This document shows, in pieces, positions 30,056 to 36,039 of a stretch of 64,000 nucleotides of DNA. The notes under the pieces were generated by a model. The model was not told where the DNA came from. It saw only the letters and a list, made by a program, of their open reading frames with translations, and made no database searches. Where the stretch lies: IMG/VR virus record IMGVR_UViG_3300027708_000022, positions 62,001 to 126,000 of that record, one strand, 5' to 3'. The position numbers were made by a program, and so were the translations under genes. Origin of the DNA: a virus. Position 1 is the first letter of the stretch. Every line of letters begins with the position of its first letter.

Positions 30056-30306
30056 TTCGTCACCTCGTCTAGTGCGTAGAGTGGTCGGTATCTTAAATAA
30101 CTAGGCAAATCATTTGGTTCTAAGTATGAAAGCGCTTGTCCACTTGCAAACTTCAAAGCAAATGTTTCCCACGCCACAGGCTTCAACTCCCGCAACTCAC
30201 GGGCTGCGGCAAGGGCTTTTTCTACAATGTGATACTGAAAGTTTGCTTTATCAGAATTGTCTGACGCAAACTCTAAAGCTGCGATAATTGTTTCAATCTT
30301 GTTCAT
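30052..30306 (-). CDS. Small protein, LDLIxAALE paralogue family
   Basis: 84 residues from the ATG at 30306, which overlaps the upstream TGA. MNKIETIIAALEFASDNSDK and KALAAARELRELKPVAW match its paralogues at 29200 and 36815. Confidence 0.7.
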   Translation of the reverse strand: MNKIETIIAALEFASDNSDKANFQYHIVEKALAAARELRELKPVAWETFALKFASGQALSYLEPNDLPSYLRYRPLYALDEVTK

Positions 30307-30536
30307 GTGTTTTTTCCCATCAATCCTTTGCCAAGTCGGGCTTTTTCCATTCCACGCCTGTCCTGTTTGATGCGCCGTTCGGTAGCCCAATGTTCTTTCA
30401 TTGTGATACCACTGCGATACATTTCCCCGTAACCATTCAAGGTGTCTTTACGTTTGTTCACTTCGCCACCTTTGTTAATGACTCTAGCAGTACCAACGTG
30501 CCTGTCATCACCTCGTAAATATTTTCCAACATTCAT
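30303..30536 (-). CDS. Small basic protein
   Basis: 77 residues, rich in Arg, Lys and Gly (GDDRHVGTARVINKGGEVNK, ERRIKQDRRGMEKARLGKG). Possibly nucleic-acid binding. Overlapping starts and stops on both sides. Confidence 0.65.
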   Translation of the reverse strand: MNVGKYLRGDDRHVGTARVINKGGEVNKRKDTLNGYGEMYRSGITMKEHWATERRIKQDRRGMEKARLGKGLMGKNT

Positions 30537-30808
30537 TTAGAACCTCTTGCTCTGATTAAATCAGCCAGTCTATAGCATTGTTTATGTAAAATTTCGTTTT
30601 CAGTAACTGGCGCTACCCGGCCTGCATCATCGCATAATTGAGCACAGGCCTCCCGTTCTCTTGCCACAGCCTCAGCTGTTACTAGTTCGGCAAAGCGATC
30701 CAGTTGATCCAGAAGCATTGCATTTTCATGTGCATAGTCCCGTTCATTGTGAAATACAAACCATGCTTTTTCAGCCATACGTTTCAATTGCTCGTATCGT
30801 TCGTTCAT
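30533..30808 (-). CDS. Small protein with EREACA motif
   Basis: 91 residues: MNERYEQLKRMAEKAWF, then FAELVTAEAVAREREACAQLC, then a Cys-containing helix and IRARG end. The EREACA-x-x-C motif marks a large family of small proteins in betaproteobacterial phages. A paralogue is at 37199-37477. Function unknown. Confidence 0.75.
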   Translation of the reverse strand: MNERYEQLKRMAEKAWFVFHNERDYAHENAMLLDQLDRFAELVTAEAVAREREACAQLCDDAGRVAPVTENEILHKQCYRLADLIRARGSK

Positions 30809-30809
30809 T

Positions 30810-30926
30810 TTAATCCTTTGAGATTAGTGAAGCTAACCAATAGATAATTAAAGTTGTACCAGTACCGGTAACCGTACCGATACAGAGACCAAGAAAAACA
30901 GCTGTTGAAATTTCAGACACATCCAT
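30810..30926 (-). CDS. Small membrane peptide, 38 residues
   Basis: ATG at 30926 with AGAGGT eight bases upstream. One membrane span TAVFLGLCIGTVTGTGTTLI. The longer frame is out of place inside the zinc-finger gene. Confidence 0.6.
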   Translation of the reverse strand: MDVSEISTAVFLGLCIGTVTGTGTTLIIYWLASLISKD

Positions 30927-30927
30927 C

Positions 30928-31122
30928 TCATTTACCTCTAATAGTTTTAATTTTTTCCATGCGCTCATATTCATCACGACAGTCCGCGGAACAGAATGCA
31001 CCTTGCGTAGGTTCTTCACACTCTAAGCACTTACCAGTCTTTTCTGGTACAGCTAAGCGATTCTGCCTAAGCTCATTAATATAAGCCTCGACCTCAACGC
31101 TACTATCTCTAAAGGTTGACAT
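30928..31122 (-). CDS. Small zinc-finger protein (DksA-like)
   Basis: 64 residues. CLECEEPTQGAFCSADCRDEYERM is a four-Cys zinc ribbon like that at the C-terminus of DksA/TraR-type proteins, preceded by a short helix. It may modulate RNA polymerase; this is inferred from the fold only. Confidence 0.7.
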   Translation of the reverse strand: MSTFRDSSVEVEAYINELRQNRLAVPEKTGKCLECEEPTQGAFCSADCRDEYERMEKIKTIRGK

Positions 31123-31125
31123 ATC

Positions 31126-31245
31126 TTAACCCTCAAAGTAATCAGAATAGAGTTCCACCAAGCGCTCGCTAGGGAGACCAGAGAGCATATCGGTAGTGAA
31201 ACCGGGAACAAAGCTAAGAACCTCAATCAATTCAGGGCGAGTCAT
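31126..31245 (-). CDS. Small acidic protein, 39 residues
   Basis: ATG at 31245 with GGAG upstream; stop adjoins the next ribosome site. MTRPELIEVLSFVPGFTTDM then LPSERLVELYSDYF. No family recognised. Confidence 0.6.
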   Translation of the reverse strand: MTRPELIEVLSFVPGFTTDMLSGLPSERLVELYSDYFEG

Positions 31246-31247
31246 AT

Positions 31248-31538
31248 TTAATCTCCAGAATAACCGTAATCTTCATCGGTACCATAACCGGCAGAAGCCA
31301 TACCAGAATCAAAGTCACCATCCATCGAATCATCAAAGTCCGATTCATCTTCTAAGAGCTCATCGGTATCAATATCACAGGAATCCATGTAATCACTAAA
31401 ATTAACATCATAAGCAATTGGATCCATCTCTTTCAGAATAGCAGAGGGAGAGAATTCAATACCTGCAATAATGACAGGGCCAGATTCATCTAGCATATCA
31501 TCGAAGCTCTCATAGGCTTCTTCCATAGTCTTAATCAT
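31248..31538 (-). CDS. Very acidic small protein
   Basis: 96 residues from the ATG at 31538 (overlap with the upstream TGA). The C-terminal half is Asp/Glu/Gly-rich (DTDELLEDESDFDDSMDGD), so it might mimic DNA or bind basic partners. Function unknown. Confidence 0.65.
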   Translation of the reverse strand: MIKTMEEAYESFDDMLDESGPVIIAGIEFSPSAILKEMDPIAYDVNFSDYMDSCDIDTDELLEDESDFDDSMDGDFDSGMASAGYGTDEDYGYSGD

Positions 31539-31627
31539 ACAATGCTCGCTAAAAAGAGGTAAGAGACAAAAAAGGCCACAGTACAGAGTACCAGGCAAAT
31601 AACATCTTCCACAAAACTGTATTTCAT
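31535..31627 (-). CDS. Small membrane peptide, 30 residues
   Basis: ATG at 31627 with AAAGGAAAG upstream. One membrane span VICLVLCTVAFFVSYLFLA. Confidence 0.58.
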   Translation of the reverse strand: MKYSFVEDVICLVLCTVAFFVSYLFLASIV

Positions 31628-31657
31628 AATCTTTCCTTTAGTGATTCAACAGGATCC

Positions 31658-31685
31658 ATTATACACGAACCAAGGCAGGTGTCAA
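31658..31685 (-). promoter_or_regulatory. Early sigma70-type promoter
   Basis: TTGACA-16 bp-TATAAT followed by GGATCCTGTTGAATC. The -35 overlaps the stop codon of the upstream gene. Confidence 0.92.
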
Positions 31686-31927
31686 GCTAGACTGTTGTTT
31701 TTAGGCAACACAGATAACTCACGATTATCGGACACATAATCCACATAATGGTTTTCAAGACTAACCCGCTCACGAACTGCACCGTAAACCACGATTGGGT
31801 GATCTAGAACCACACCGTGTTCGACTTCTCCACCGTATTTGACACGGCTGTATTCTACACGACCGGTAATGGGAAACTCTCCCATGTAATGACCTGAAAC
31901 GAACATACCTTCAAGATTCCAATTCAT
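31682..31927 (-). CDS. Hypothetical beta-rich protein
   Basis: 81 residues from the ATG at 31927 (AAAGGAAAG upstream). GRVEYSRVKYGGEVEHGVVL and VVYGAVRERV recur in several phage small proteins. Its end is encoded by the dyad repeat and its stop overlaps the next -35. Confidence 0.68.
   Translation of the reverse strand: MNWNLEGMFVSGHYMGEFPITGRVEYSRVKYGGEVEHGVVLDHPIVVYGAVRERVSLENHYVDYVSDNRELSVLPKNNSLA
31693..31710. repeat. TGTTGT-N-GCAACA dyad inside coding sequence
   Basis: TGTTGTTTTTAGGCAACA, seven bases upstream of the -35 TTGACA. Confidence 0.85.
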
Positions 31928-31937
31928 AATCTTTCCT

Positions 31938-32132
31938 TTAGTTACTGCACAAGTAGCAATCACCGTTTTCGGCATCAACATCAACGACCTGGTACCAGAC
32001 ATATTTAAAACCATAGTGTGATGCCTTGATGAAGTCACAACGATCCTCTGCCTGTGCTTCGGTTGGGTACACACCCAAGATGACACCATCTCCGTTCTCA
32101 AATTCACCACGGACAATGTGTATTAAATTCAT
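31938..32132 (-). CDS. Hypothetical protein
   Basis: 64 residues: GDGVILGVYPTEAQAEDRCD and a C-terminal Cys pair. First gene behind a promoter, ribosome site AAGGAAG. No family recognised. Confidence 0.65.
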   Translation of the reverse strand: MNLIHIVRGEFENGDGVILGVYPTEAQAEDRCDFIKASHYGFKYVWYQVVDVDAENGDCYLCSN

Positions 32133-32162
32133 TTAACTTCCTTTCTTAACTCAACAGGATCC

Positions 32163-32190
32163 ATTATACACGAACCAGTGGTGGTGTCAA
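32163..32190 (-). promoter_or_regulatory. Early sigma70-type promoter
   Basis: TTGACA-16 bp-TATAAT with GGATCCTGTTGA. Proximal of a tandem pair. Confidence 0.92.
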
Positions 32191-32208
32191 GGACTATCTT
32201 AGCACTAA

Positions 32209-32226
32209 TGTTGTATTTAAGCAACA
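32209..32226. repeat. Consensus dyad TGTTGTATTTAAGCAACA
   Basis: Exact consensus copy, 18 bp upstream of the -35, between two tandem promoters. Confidence 0.88.
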
Positions 32227-32257
32227 ATGTAATAATCTCAAAGGAACGACACCGTCC

Positions 32258-32285
32258 ATTATACAGTACCCTTTAAAGGTGTCAA
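32258..32285 (-). promoter_or_regulatory. Early sigma70-type promoter
   Basis: TTGACA-16 bp-TATAAT but followed by GGACGGTGTC instead of the usual box. Distal of a tandem pair. Confidence 0.88.
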
Positions 32286-32305
32286 GCCCTATATTAGGTA
32301 ATCTT

Positions 32306-32323
32306 TGTTGTATTTAAGCAACA
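32306..32323. repeat. Consensus dyad TGTTGTATTTAAGCAACA
   Basis: Exact consensus copy two bases after a gene stop (32326-32328) and about 20 bp from the -35. Confidence 0.88.
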
Positions 32324-32325
32324 GT

Positions 32326-32526
32326 CTACCGCCAGTCAAAGGCATATTCATGCCCCACCAAAGATACATCGACCTTGCCATTGTAGTCCTTAAACAACTT
32401 GGAGAACACCTGGCGAGCTTGAGGTTCACTTGCAAGGACAAACAGAGTACCATTCACAAAGTAAGCCTGACGTTCCTGTTTAAGAACCTTTGCTACTTTG
32501 TCCAAAACGATTTTCTCGAAACCCAT
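32326..32526 (-). CDS. Hypothetical protein
   Basis: 66 residues, alternating Lys and Val (GFEKIVLDKVAKVLKQERQ), alpha/beta. Ribosome site AAGGAAT. No family recognised. Confidence 0.65.
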   Translation of the reverse strand: MGFEKIVLDKVAKVLKQERQAYFVNGTLFVLASEPQARQVFSKLFKDYNGKVDVSLVGHEYAFDWR

Positions 32527-32535
32527 TTTTATTCC

Positions 32536-32703
32536 TTATTCTGACATACTAAAGTAAGCCTGTGCCACCGACTGAAGCATACTGTCAGAGAGACCCAGCT
32601 TATGCTTGATGACTTCAGGTGGTAAACGGAGGTGTAGCAGATTAGCAAACTGCCAAACCAAGTCCTCTGAAACGGTATTGCCTAGTTCTGTATAAGTTTT
32701 CAT
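32536..32703 (-). CDS. Small helical protein, possible HTH
   Basis: 55 residues from the ATG at 32703 (AAGGAAT upstream); the longer frame starts in the promoter -10. PPEVIKHKLGLSDSMLQSVA could be a helix-turn-helix. Confidence 0.6.
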   Translation of the reverse strand: MKTYTELGNTVSEDLVWQFANLLHLRLPPEVIKHKLGLSDSMLQSVAQAYFSMSE

Positions 32704-32743
32704 TCTGTAATTCCTTATTAACTTTATCAACTCAACAGGATCC

Positions 32744-32771
32744 ATTATACACTAACCGAGGCAGGAGTCAA
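32744..32771 (-). promoter_or_regulatory. Early sigma70-type promoter
   Basis: TTGACT-16 bp-TATAAT with GGATCCTGTTGA. Confidence 0.9.
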
Positions 32772-32797
32772 GGACTTTCGGCAAAGCGCTAGCGCCT

Positions 32798-32815
32798 TGT
32801 TGTATTTTTGCAACA
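32798..32815. repeat. TGTTGTATTTTTGCAACA dyad
   Basis: Near-consensus dyad in the gene-free spacer between two promoters; a GCGCTAGCGC palindrome is adjacent. Confidence 0.85.
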
Positions 32816-32867
32816 TAAAAGAGGTTGAGTATCCGCCACGTCCATCCCCTTTCGTTCGACAGGTACC

Positions 32868-32895
32868 ATTATACTCGGTACCTGTCTGGTGTCAA
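32868..32895 (-). promoter_or_regulatory. Early sigma70-type promoter
   Basis: TTGACA-16 bp-TATAAT; the spacer ends GAG instead of GTG. Tandem with the 32744 promoter with no good gene between. Confidence 0.88.
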
Positions 32896-32898
32896 GGG

Positions 32899-33123
32899 TT
32901 ATGTGGAGACTTGTTGCTTGGAAACAACAGGCATAACAGGGTGAGACCGAACAAAGTACAGAGTACAGTCCTCAGAGTTATCCTGTTCCATCTGCTTAGC
33001 GACCAACTCAGCATTACCAAGGTCTGCAAAGGCAAATCGAACCTGCTCTGCATACTCGCCCCCATCATCTAGAGGTGAATTGTCCATGGTATAACGCAGC
33101 ATCACAAGGTGGACTTCATTCAT
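32899..33123 (-). CDS. Hypothetical protein
   Basis: 74 residues: MNEVHLVMLRYTMDNSPLDD, then an acidic helix and VRSHPVMPVVSKQQVST. The last residues are read through a dyad repeat. Ribosome site AAGGAAT. Confidence 0.65.
   Translation of the reverse strand: MNEVHLVMLRYTMDNSPLDDGGEYAEQVRFAFADLGNAELVAKQMEQDNSEDCTLYFVRSHPVMPVVSKQQVST
32912..32929. repeat. TGTTGC-N-CAACA dyad inside coding sequence
   Basis: TGTTGCTTGGAAACAACA at the 3' end of the 33123 gene, 16 bp before the -35. Confidence 0.82.
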
Positions 33124-33125
33124 CT

Positions 33126-33239
33126 TTATTCCTTATTCATACGCATAAGTTTAGCCATGAGCATGGCTGTTTCCAGTTTAGCTTTCAACTCAGCACGAAC
33201 CCTTGCCAGGTCAGCACTCATTTTCTCGGTTTCTTTCAT
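33126..33239 (-). CDS. Small coiled-coil peptide, 37 residues
   Basis: ATG at 33239 with AAAGGAG upstream. Regular helix: MSADLARVRAELKAKLETAM. Directly downstream of element A3. Confidence 0.62.
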   Translation of the reverse strand: MKETEKMSADLARVRAELKAKLETAMLMAKLMRMNKE

Positions 33240-33257
33240 AACAACTCCTTTGTTTAC

Positions 33258-33371
33258 CATATTGAAGTACACTACAACTCTGGCAAGGATGATTTACGCC
33301 TCTAAATTTGGCAACATCATCGGGCTTTCCTAGGAACCCTTTCCAGTCATAAGGTAGTGTACTTCAATATG
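33258..33371 (-). repeat. Family A inverted-repeat element A3
   Basis: 114 nt with a perfect 18-bp terminal inverted repeat (CATATTGAAGTACACTAC). Inside, stems CTGG/CCAG, GGG/CCC and GATGAT/ATCATC form a branched structure. Unlike A1 and A2 it lies between two protein genes, where it makes up most of the 167-bp gene-free gap. Confidence 0.88.
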
Positions 33372-33406
33372 AGGTCTGGTATCCGCCAGACCTTGCGGTC
33401 AACAAC

Positions 33407-33727
33407 TTATGCTGCGAGCAAGTCAGGCATAACCATCTTAGTCACAACGACCTTAGAAGGCTTCTTAACTGCTTTGCGAACAGCTTTGAGCCCGACAGGT
33501 TTTGCCATCAGCGCATCGAGGCGTGCCTGTGCCTTAGCGATAGCGTTAGCACGTTTCACTTGCACGAGGTCAGCCTTGACCTGTTTAGTGAGTGACTTCT
33601 CAGCACGAGCCTGTTTAACTAAAGCGCTGACAATCAGTTTAGCTTCAGCGGTTTTCTGACGAGCTGCAACAAGAGCGGCACGAGCGGCGACCAATTCGGT
33701 CTGCGAGGGGGTGAGAACTTTTGACAT
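33407..33727 (-). CDS. Ala/Lys-rich histone H1-like protein
   Basis: 106 residues from the ATG at 33727 (AAGGAAG upstream). More than half Ala, Lys, Val and Arg, with a helical N-terminal half (ARAALVAARQKTAEAKLI) and a KAVRKAVKKPSK tail. Looks like a small nucleoid-type DNA-binding protein. No homology search was possible. Confidence 0.65.
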   Translation of the reverse strand: MSKVLTPSQTELVAARAALVAARQKTAEAKLIVSALVKQARAEKSLTKQVKADLVQVKRANAIAKAQARLDALMAKPVGLKAVRKAVKKPSKVVVTKMVMPDLLAA

Positions 33728-33783
33728 TTTTACTTCCTTAAAAAAGAGAATCAATTAACAGCGTTAGCACTACTACAGGAACC

Positions 33784-33811
33784 ATTATACACGAACCACT
33801 ACCAAAATCAA
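33784..33811 (-). promoter_or_regulatory. Early sigma70-type promoter (duplicate 1)
   Basis: TTGATT-16 bp-TATAAT. Part of a roughly 90-bp sequence repeated almost exactly at 34029-34121. Confidence 0.88.
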
Positions 33812-33825
33812 GCATTATCTGGTAT

Positions 33826-33868
33826 TGTTGTTTTTTAGCAACAGCAGATATGTTGTATTTAAGCAACA
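33826..33868. repeat. Two dyads, 33826-33843 and 33851-33868
   Basis: TGTTGTTTTTTAGCAACA and consensus TGTTGTATTTAAGCAACA; the second abuts the stop codon of the 45-residue gene. Confidence 0.88.
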
Positions 33869-34006
33869 CTAAACAGGACTCATTTCCGTTAACATTTCGG
33901 AAATATTCATCAAGAGGTCAGCATAGGCGTCCTCATCCAACGCAAGAGCATCAGCATAGGACTCGATCAATTCAGTAATGAGGGACTTCAATTTCGATTC
34001 AGACAT
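33869..34006 (-). CDS. Small acidic protein, 45 residues
   Basis: ATG at 34006 with AAGGAAG upstream. Helical and acidic (KSLITELIESYADALALDED). It is bracketed by the duplicated promoter segments. Confidence 0.62.
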   Translation of the reverse strand: MSESKLKSLITELIESYADALALDEDAYADLLMNISEMLTEMSPV

Positions 34007-34036
34007 TTTTACTTCCTTATCAACTCAACAGGAACC

Positions 34037-34064
34037 ATTATACACGAACCACTACCAAAATCAA
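34037..34064 (-). promoter_or_regulatory. Early sigma70-type promoter (duplicate 2)
   Basis: TTGATT-16 bp-TATAAT, same surrounding sequence as 33784-33811. Confidence 0.88.
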
Positions 34065-34078
34065 GCATTATCTGGTAT

Positions 34079-34121
34079 TGTTGTTTTTTAGCAACAGCAG
34101 ATATGTTGTATTTAAGCAACA
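34079..34121. repeat. Two dyads, 34079-34096 and 34104-34121
   Basis: Same pair as at 33826-33868. The stop codon of the 62-residue gene lies in the loop of the second dyad. Confidence 0.88.
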
Positions 34122-34300
34122 TCAAAAGGTACTGGAAACTTCTTTGCATGGAACTCGATCAAGTCAGCATCGGTCATGCAAGCAACCACAATTGAGTGCA
34201 ACCCAACCGAGGTATCAATTAAATCAAACGCCAGCTTACGGCGCATTTCAGCACTCAGAGGAGCTGTCCTCTGGGTCACCAAGAAATCATCTAAATTCAT
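34112..34300 (-). CDS. Hypothetical protein
   Basis: 62 residues, helical: NLDDFLVTQRTAPLSAEMRR. Ribosome site AAGGAAG. No family recognised. Confidence 0.62.
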   Translation of the reverse strand: MNLDDFLVTQRTAPLSAEMRRKLAFDLIDTSVGLHSIVVACMTDADLIEFHAKKFPVPFDVA

Positions 34301-34330
34301 TTTTACTTCCTTTCTTATTCAACAGGATCC

Positions 34331-34358
34331 ATTATACACGAACCATTGCCGGTGTCAA
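34331..34358 (-). promoter_or_regulatory. Early sigma70-type promoter
   Basis: TTGACA-16 bp-TATAAT with GGATCCTGTTGA. Confidence 0.92.
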
Positions 34359-34377
34359 GGACTTTCGAGCATTTGGC

Positions 34378-34395
34378 TGTTGTATTAAAGCAACA
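34378..34395. repeat. TGTTGTATTAAAGCAACA dyad
   Basis: Contains the stop codon of the sigma-like gene in its loop. Confidence 0.87.
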
Positions 34396-34648
34396 TATTG
34401 GCACGGATGGTATCACGAGCCATCCGCATGGTTTTGGCATGAATTGCCTGTACCCTTTGGGTGCATATACCATGCTCTTTTGCCAACTCAGCAAAGGTCA
34501 TGCCGTGAACCTCATGGCCAACTATGATATCAAGCGCACGAGCAGCGAGCTCTTTAGTGAATTGGTGGTCATGCGGGCCACGATGGTAGACTATACGTTG
34601 ATATACCAATCCAAGAGCTTTCTTTTGGTCTATGATATCGTCAAGCAT
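34385..34648 (-). CDS. Small sigma-region-4-like HTH protein
   Basis: 87 residues from the ATG at 34648. The C-terminal MTFAELAKEHGICTQRVQAI followed by HAKTMRMARD resembles sigma70 region 4.2, the -35-binding helix-turn-helix. Upstream helices resemble region 4.1. It could act as a transcription regulator of the early promoters or as an anti-host factor. That role is inference. Confidence 0.68.
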   Translation of the reverse strand: MLDDIIDQKKALGLVYQRIVYHRGPHDHQFTKELAARALDIIVGHEVHGMTFAELAKEHGICTQRVQAIHAKTMRMARDTIRANMLL

Positions 34649-34649
34649 A

Positions 34650-34964
34650 TTACACACCAACCCAGCGGACAGTCTTGAAATTAAACTTAGGGTCAAGGAT
34701 GTTACCACGAGCGAAGTTGGTGGCAGGTGCCTTGTAGGACTTGGCCATCAAGATATCACCGACCTTAAACTTAGGTGTCTCCCGAGCAACGATAAACGAG
34801 TGGACAGAACCTTTGATAACCACTTTGAGGTACTTACTGCCAGCCATCACGACCACACCCTCATTGAACCGCTTCACCATCTCTTGGTGTGCTGATAGAG
34901 GTGCGCTAATGTCAGCATAACTTGCCTTGATGGCCTCTAGGTACTTCTGAATCTGTTCTTTCAT
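34650..34964 (-). CDS. Hypothetical protein
   Basis: 104 residues from the ATG at 34964 (AAGGAT upstream). Helical N-terminus then a beta barrel-like part (VKVGDILMAKSY type). No family recognised. Confidence 0.65.
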   Translation of the reverse strand: MKEQIQKYLEAIKASYADISAPLSAHQEMVKRFNEGVVVMAGSKYLKVVIKGSVHSFIVARETPKFKVGDILMAKSYKAPATNFARGNILDPKFNFKTVRWVGV

Positions 34965-34994
34965 CTTTATATCCTTAATCATTCAACAGGTACC

Positions 34995-35022
34995 ATTATA
35001 CACGAACCCTGGTAGGTGTCAA
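34995..35022 (-). promoter_or_regulatory. Early sigma70-type promoter
   Basis: TTGACA-16 bp-TATAAT with GGTACCTGTTGA. First promoter (rightmost) of the early array. Confidence 0.92.
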
Positions 35023-35037
35023 GGTGGTAAAGATGGA

Positions 35038-35104
35038 TGTGCTTAAATACAACAGTTTTTATGTTGTATTTAAGCGACAGATACAGTGTTGTATTTAAGC
35101 AACA
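35038..35104. repeat. Three dyad-related copies, one inverted
   Basis: An inverted copy at 35038-35054, a one-mismatch copy at 35062-35079 and an exact consensus copy at 35087-35104. Confidence 0.85.
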
Positions 35105-35130
35105 AACAGCAGCTTTTTTGGATTTATCGC

Positions 35131-35158
35131 TTGACTTTGGGGCTGGTTAGCGTATAAT
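35131..35158 (+). promoter_or_regulatory. Rightward sigma70-type promoter
   Basis: TTGACT-16 bp-TATAATGG on the plus strand, the only early-type promoter facing right. It reads into the antisense of the 35482 gene, with no rightward gene evident. Confidence 0.75.
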
Positions 35159-35206
35159 GGTAGGTGTCGAAGGAAACGGGGTGGACACGGAGAGTGGGCG
35201 ATAGTT

Positions 35207-35482
35207 TTATAATCTATAACCATCGTCATCATCGTCCAAATTCGGTATATCCACCCAATAATCGTCAGCCAATAATGTCCGAAGTGGAGTATTAATTACC
35301 GATTGTCTCGCAATAGCCTCAGGTGTCTGATTATATTCGGTGGCAACTTCACGCATGGCCTCCCGCATTCTCTCTGTGGGTTCTCGGTCGGTACTCGCAC
35401 AGGATTGTGAGCAATATGGCCCACGTTTCCTGTGTTTTTTCTCGCAAAATTTACAGTTCTTTTCTTTGTATATTCCGGGCAT
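35207..35482 (-). CDS. Zinc-finger protein
   Basis: 91 residues. NCKFCEKKHRKRGPYCSQSC is a four-Cys finger, followed by REPTERMREAMREVATEYNQ and an acidic end. Similar fingers occur in small phage proteins. No strong ribosome site. Confidence 0.68.
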   Translation of the reverse strand: MPGIYKEKNCKFCEKKHRKRGPYCSQSCASTDREPTERMREAMREVATEYNQTPEAIARQSVINTPLRTLLADDYWVDIPNLDDDDDGYRL

Positions 35483-35532
35483 TTTACTACAGGCTGGTTG
35501 TTACCTGTTTCCGCAGTATATTATTCTGTTTA

Positions 35533-35781
35533 TTATATATATTGCAGCATATTATTCTGTGTTGAAAATGATATAGCATCTTGCTCACTAGCAAATGAGA
35601 ATGTAAATGTAGTCCACATATGGTGCCCATCCTCAAAGAAACAATGCCAAACTTTATTAGTATCAAGCCCTTGCCGCATCTCACCATGTTGTTCTCGGCA
35701 CCAATCCACCATTCGTTCGATATCATTCAGGGATCTATTATGATCCAATACTATGATAACTTTATGCATTAGTTCTATCAT
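35533..35781 (-). CDS. Hypothetical protein
   Basis: 82 residues (ATG at 35769 is an alternative start). MHKVIIVLDHNRSLNDIERM and SFASEQDAISFSTQNNM. A TATAAT occurs about 15 bases upstream without a clear -35. Confidence 0.6.
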   Translation of the reverse strand: MIELMHKVIIVLDHNRSLNDIERMVDWCREQHGEMRQGLDTNKVWHCFFEDGHHMWTTFTFSFASEQDAISFSTQNNMLQYI

Positions 35782-35831
35782 TCTGTTACCATCATATTAT
35801 ACAATACAACATAAACTGGTTTCATTCTGAT

Positions 35832-36029
35832 TTAATCTTTATAGAATTTTTTTAAATCGCTTATCTTCTTATCCATCATCTCTGGAGTGACAGGAATAGT
35901 ACATTCTCGTTCCTTTCTTTTCTTGATGATATATGAATTGTATGGTGAGGTAATAGCCGCCCATAAAACGAATAATATCCATTGAGTGTAGCCAATAATA
36001 TAATCAAGGTACTCTTTAATTGTTTTCAT
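35832..36029 (-). CDS. Small membrane protein
   Basis: 65 residues with one span (QWILFVLWAAITSPYNSYII) and a Lys/Glu-rich tail. Ribosome site AGGAT. Confidence 0.65.
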   Translation of the reverse strand: MKTIKEYLDYIIGYTQWILFVLWAAITSPYNSYIIKKRKERECTIPVTPEMMDKKISDLKKFYKD

Positions 36030-36039
36030 TCTTTATCCT

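Noticed and set aside
32820-32855. 18-codon ORF between two tandem early promoters
   Set aside because: The ribosome-like AAAGGGG abuts the ATG with no spacing, and the peptide is read through a dyad repeat.
35323-35743. Overlapping plus-strand frames after the rightward promoter
   Set aside because: They are antisense to minus-strand genes with good features, their composition looks like shadow coding, and no ribosome sites precede them.
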